The position numbers were made by a program, and so were the translations under genes. From IMG/VR virus record IMGVR_UViG_3300046817_000092, positions 1 through 58,677 of that record: a stretch of 58,677 nucleotides of DNA; one strand, 5' to 3'. Of the stretch, positions 56,766 to 58,677 are shown piece by piece (the first letter of the stretch is position 1; the number at the start of each line of letters is the position of its first letter). The notes below the pieces were generated by a model, which had not been told where the DNA came from, did no database searches, and was given only the letters and a program-made list of their open reading frames with translations. The DNA is from a virus.

Positions 56766-57167
56766 TTATGCCTTCGCTCCTGCAATACCAAGCTGGATTG
56801 CACACTCGTTGCCGAGAGCCGAAGCAGGCTCGACAACCGTACCAAGCACATACAGACCAGCCGTTGCAACAGCAGCACGACCGTTAGCATCAGTCATAAC
56901 AGCCTGACCAACAGTAAGAGCAGCAGAAGCCTCAACGATGGCAATACCATCAGTCTGGACACTAGCACCCTTACCACGAACAATCTCGCTGCCTGACACA
57001 CTAAACAGTGAAACACCGAAGGCCATTTCGCCAGCGACGCTACACTGTACGCACGTCTCGCCATCAGGCGCCGCAGCAGCGGTAGCTAACTTAACGAAAC
57101 GCTTATGCGTAATCGGGCCACCAGCATTCTTACCTTTGGCCTGATCAATATTCATTGTTGCGGGCAT
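56766..57167 (-). CDS. Capsid decoration/cement protein, DUF2190-like (133 aa)
   Basis: A Gly/Ala/Val-rich small beta protein with GVSLFSVSGSEIVRGKGASV and ALTVGQAVMTDANGRAAVA. This is the pattern of the DUF2190 family (gpD/RecA-like decoration proteins that stabilise mature capsids). Directly upstream of the major capsid gene. Confidence 0.78.
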   Translation of the reverse strand: MPATMNIDQAKGKNAGGPITHKRFVKLATAAAAPDGETCVQCSVAGEMAFGVSLFSVSGSEIVRGKGASVQTDGIAIVEASAALTVGQAVMTDANGRAAVATAGLYVLGTVVEPASALGNECAIQLGIAGAKA

Positions 57168-57196
57168 TCTTCACCACCTTCTTTAACTCGGAACCA

Positions 57197-57427
57197 TTAA
57201 CCAATTGGTAAATCAAATGTAGACTGTCTTGGAATGATTGGCAATACTCCACCACCACGCACAGAGTGATTAGCTCCTGTTACCGTTAAACTTACATCAG
57301 GCACAGTACCATCTTCTCCTGGCGGTGGTGTAATTCTACGCCAACCATTAGTTGCAGCAAGACCATCAGACCCGATACGATAGTCGGGACCCATACCGGG
57401 TTCCATAAATTGTTCGGGCTGTGCCAT
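57197..57427 (-). CDS. Small hypothetical head protein (76 aa)
   Basis: A Gly/Pro/Met-rich sequence (MAQPEQFMEPGMGPDYRIGS) ending in PRQSTFDLPIG. No family recognised. Placed between protease/scaffold and decoration genes in the same operon; likely a minor capsid component. Confidence 0.68.
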   Translation of the reverse strand: MAQPEQFMEPGMGPDYRIGSDGLAATNGWRRITPPPGEDGTVPDVSLTVTGANHSVRGGGVLPIIPRQSTFDLPIG

Positions 57428-57433
57428 GATCTA

Positions 57434-58677
57434 TTAACCTGTGACGACTGGCTTCTTAGTCTTATACGCCTGATACAGCTCAGGATACTTCTCCGCTGCC
57501 TGAGCCATAGCAGCATTAAGATCGAGCTTATCATCTTCCTGAATCTTGAACACGATATCACTAAACTGCTTACGTGCATCCGAAAAGTCCTTGGGTGCAG
57601 TCCGATTAACCTCATCATCAACATCAACGGTGCGCTCACTACCATGCACACCATAATCAACGATGCCATCATCGGTGATAGAATCAAGAACACCCTTGAA
57701 TCCCTCAAGAGTAGCCTTACCATCACTGAACGCCTTAACCTCATCACGAATCTTGTCGAGGACGAGGGCACTAAAACCAAGACCAGTCGGAGTAGAAACA
57801 ACCTCGTCACTACCCTCAGTCTTAGACTTACGAACAACACGAGCAGTAGCAAGATTATCACTGAACTGCTTTGCGAAGTTCTCGCGCTCACTAATACGGA
57901 GACGCTCCAACTCAGCAGCCTGCTCAGGATAAATATCGCTGAATGCCTTGCGCTCGCTATGCTCCTTCTTAAGCTCACGAAGCGGGCCAACCTCATCATT
58001 GATACCCGCGATGTGTGCCATTAAATCAACATCATCACCCAGGCCCAACTTCTCACGGAGAGCCTTCTGGAACTCTGCATCATCCACTACTTGTTCACCA
58101 CCTTTATGTACGTTACCAGGATCAATTAACTTGTCGTATTCTTCCTTAGTAATGGTAACATCACCATCCTCAATACCGTGTTCCATCACGATCTCAGAAA
58201 AGTTAATAGGACTCATACCACGAACATACGGCCTATTAGTAAGAGAGGGATTCTCGGGTACAAACTCATGAGTTTCCTGAGTCTGAGGATTGGTCCAACT
58301 GTCGTAGTGAGAGTTGGACATATAACGCCATTCGCCATTATCAATCTCAGTCTTAGCAACTTCATTGAACTCCACTAACCCGTACAATCCATCCTCGCGG
58401 GCTTCCTGCTTGACAACAACGCCAGCAGCTTTACCGCCCTTTGCCTTGTCAAGACCGTGATCGTATTCAACCACTAACTCACGTCCGACAACCTTGTCGT
58501 CAAAGTTCTTGACGAGCTTATCGGCAACAACCTTGTCAATGGTAGTATCGCTAAAGAGTGGGTGAGTCCACGAACCATACGGATATAACTGAACCCACTT
58601 ACGATTCCCGTCCACCCATTCGGTGTCAGAGAACTCTTTAGCGATATCATGCAAATAACCTTTAAGAGACTGTTCAT
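57434..58677 (-). CDS. Mu gpI-like prohead protease with scaffold domain, split by window edge
   Basis: The gene runs off the right edge. Closing the genome through the shared 8 bp gives a start ATG at 12-10 preceded by GAGGTGGTGAG, product 415 aa (MDEQSLKGYLHDIAKEF...). The N-terminal half has Mu gpI-type features: VEYDHGLDKAKGGKAAG and EWRYMSNSHYDSW, where H and S may be catalytic. The C-terminal half is acidic and helical, with repeated FSD(x) units, consistent with an internal scaffold. It processes and shapes the prohead. Confidence 0.85.
   Translation of the reverse strand, partial: EQSLKGYLHDIAKEFSDTEWVDGNRKWVQLYPYGSWTHPLFSDTTIDKVVADKLVKNFDDKVVGRELVVEYDHGLDKAKGGKAAGVVVKQEAREDGLYGLVEFNEVAKTEIDNGEWRYMSNSHYDSWTNPQTQETHEFVPENPSLTNRPYVRGMSPINFSEIVMEHGIEDGDVTITKEEYDKLIDPGNVHKGGEQVVDDAEFQKALREKLGLGDDVDLMAHIAGINDEVGPLRELKKEHSERKAFSDIYPEQAAELERLRISERENFAKQFSDNLATARVVRKSKTEGSDEVVSTPTGLGFSALVLDKIRDEVKAFSDGKATLEGFKGVLDSITDDGIVDYGVHGSERTVDVDDEVNRTAPKDFSDARKQFSDIVFKIQEDDKLDLNAAMAQAAEKYPELYQAYKTKKPVVTG

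Overview
The window reads as one complete, circularly closed genome of a tailed, lytic-looking bacteriophage of about 58.67 kb. Its last eight bases equal its first eight. Joining the ends restores an ATG start and a strong ribosome binding site for the head protease gene, which otherwise runs off the right edge. The host is most likely an actinobacterium (inference). The support is TTGACA-17-TANNNT promoters with TAGACT, TAGAGT or TAGGCT -10 boxes, AAGGGGGTGA-type ribosome binding sites, an Rpf-like lytic enzyme, and the Cas4-like nuclease / RecA-like ATPase pair common in actinophages. No integrase, repressor or CRISPR array was seen.

The genome has two arms that diverge from a control region at about 11.1-12.0 kb and converge on a perfect 15-bp bidirectional terminator at 38.40-38.45 kb. 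The leftward (minus-strand) late arm runs from 11.08 kb down to 1, across the junction, and on to 38.5 kb. In order it encodes small unknown proteins, minor structural proteins, a 1561-residue modular fibre-like protein, terminase, a Mu gp29-like portal, a Mu gpI-like protease/scaffold, decoration and major capsid proteins, head-tail connectors, a gpG-like completion protein, tail terminator, tail tube, a frameshifted tail chaperone, an approximately 1100-residue tape measure, tail-tip proteins, several adhesin-like proteins, and a lysis cassette (membrane proteins, CHAP endolysin, holin, GH16 glycosidase). No sheath gene was seen, so a non-contractile tail with Mu-type head genes is likely.

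The rightward early arm (11.85-38.3 kb) starts with many very small genes. These include a NADAR-family protein, zinc-ribbon proteins, a secreted Rpf-like enzyme with no ordinary start codon, and two paralogous proteins of about 119 residues. A replication and recombination block follows: SNF2-type helicase, Cas4/RecB-like nuclease, Sak4-like ATPase, a probable ssDNA-binding protein, prim-pol/helicase, a MazZ-like pyrophosphatase, a UDG-like domain fused to DNA polymerase I, and a RuvC-like resolvase. tRNA-Leu(UAA) and tRNA(CAU) genes lie in this arm.

The most unusual content is in the intergenic DNA of the early arm. At a dozen or more loci a long nested hairpin, or an array of hairpins, stands just ahead of a strong ribosome binding site. 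The outer helices reach 20-25 bp and are interrupted only by G-U wobble pairs, which points to selection on RNA structure. Two elements share both outer arms and flanks but have unrelated loops, and two others share a 25-nt internal motif. One element, 166 nt long, is closed by a perfect tRNA-like acceptor stem and T-arm. Together they look like an undescribed family of structured phage RNAs. A second recurring signal is a short N-terminal helix-like motif shared by at least five otherwise unrelated early proteins.
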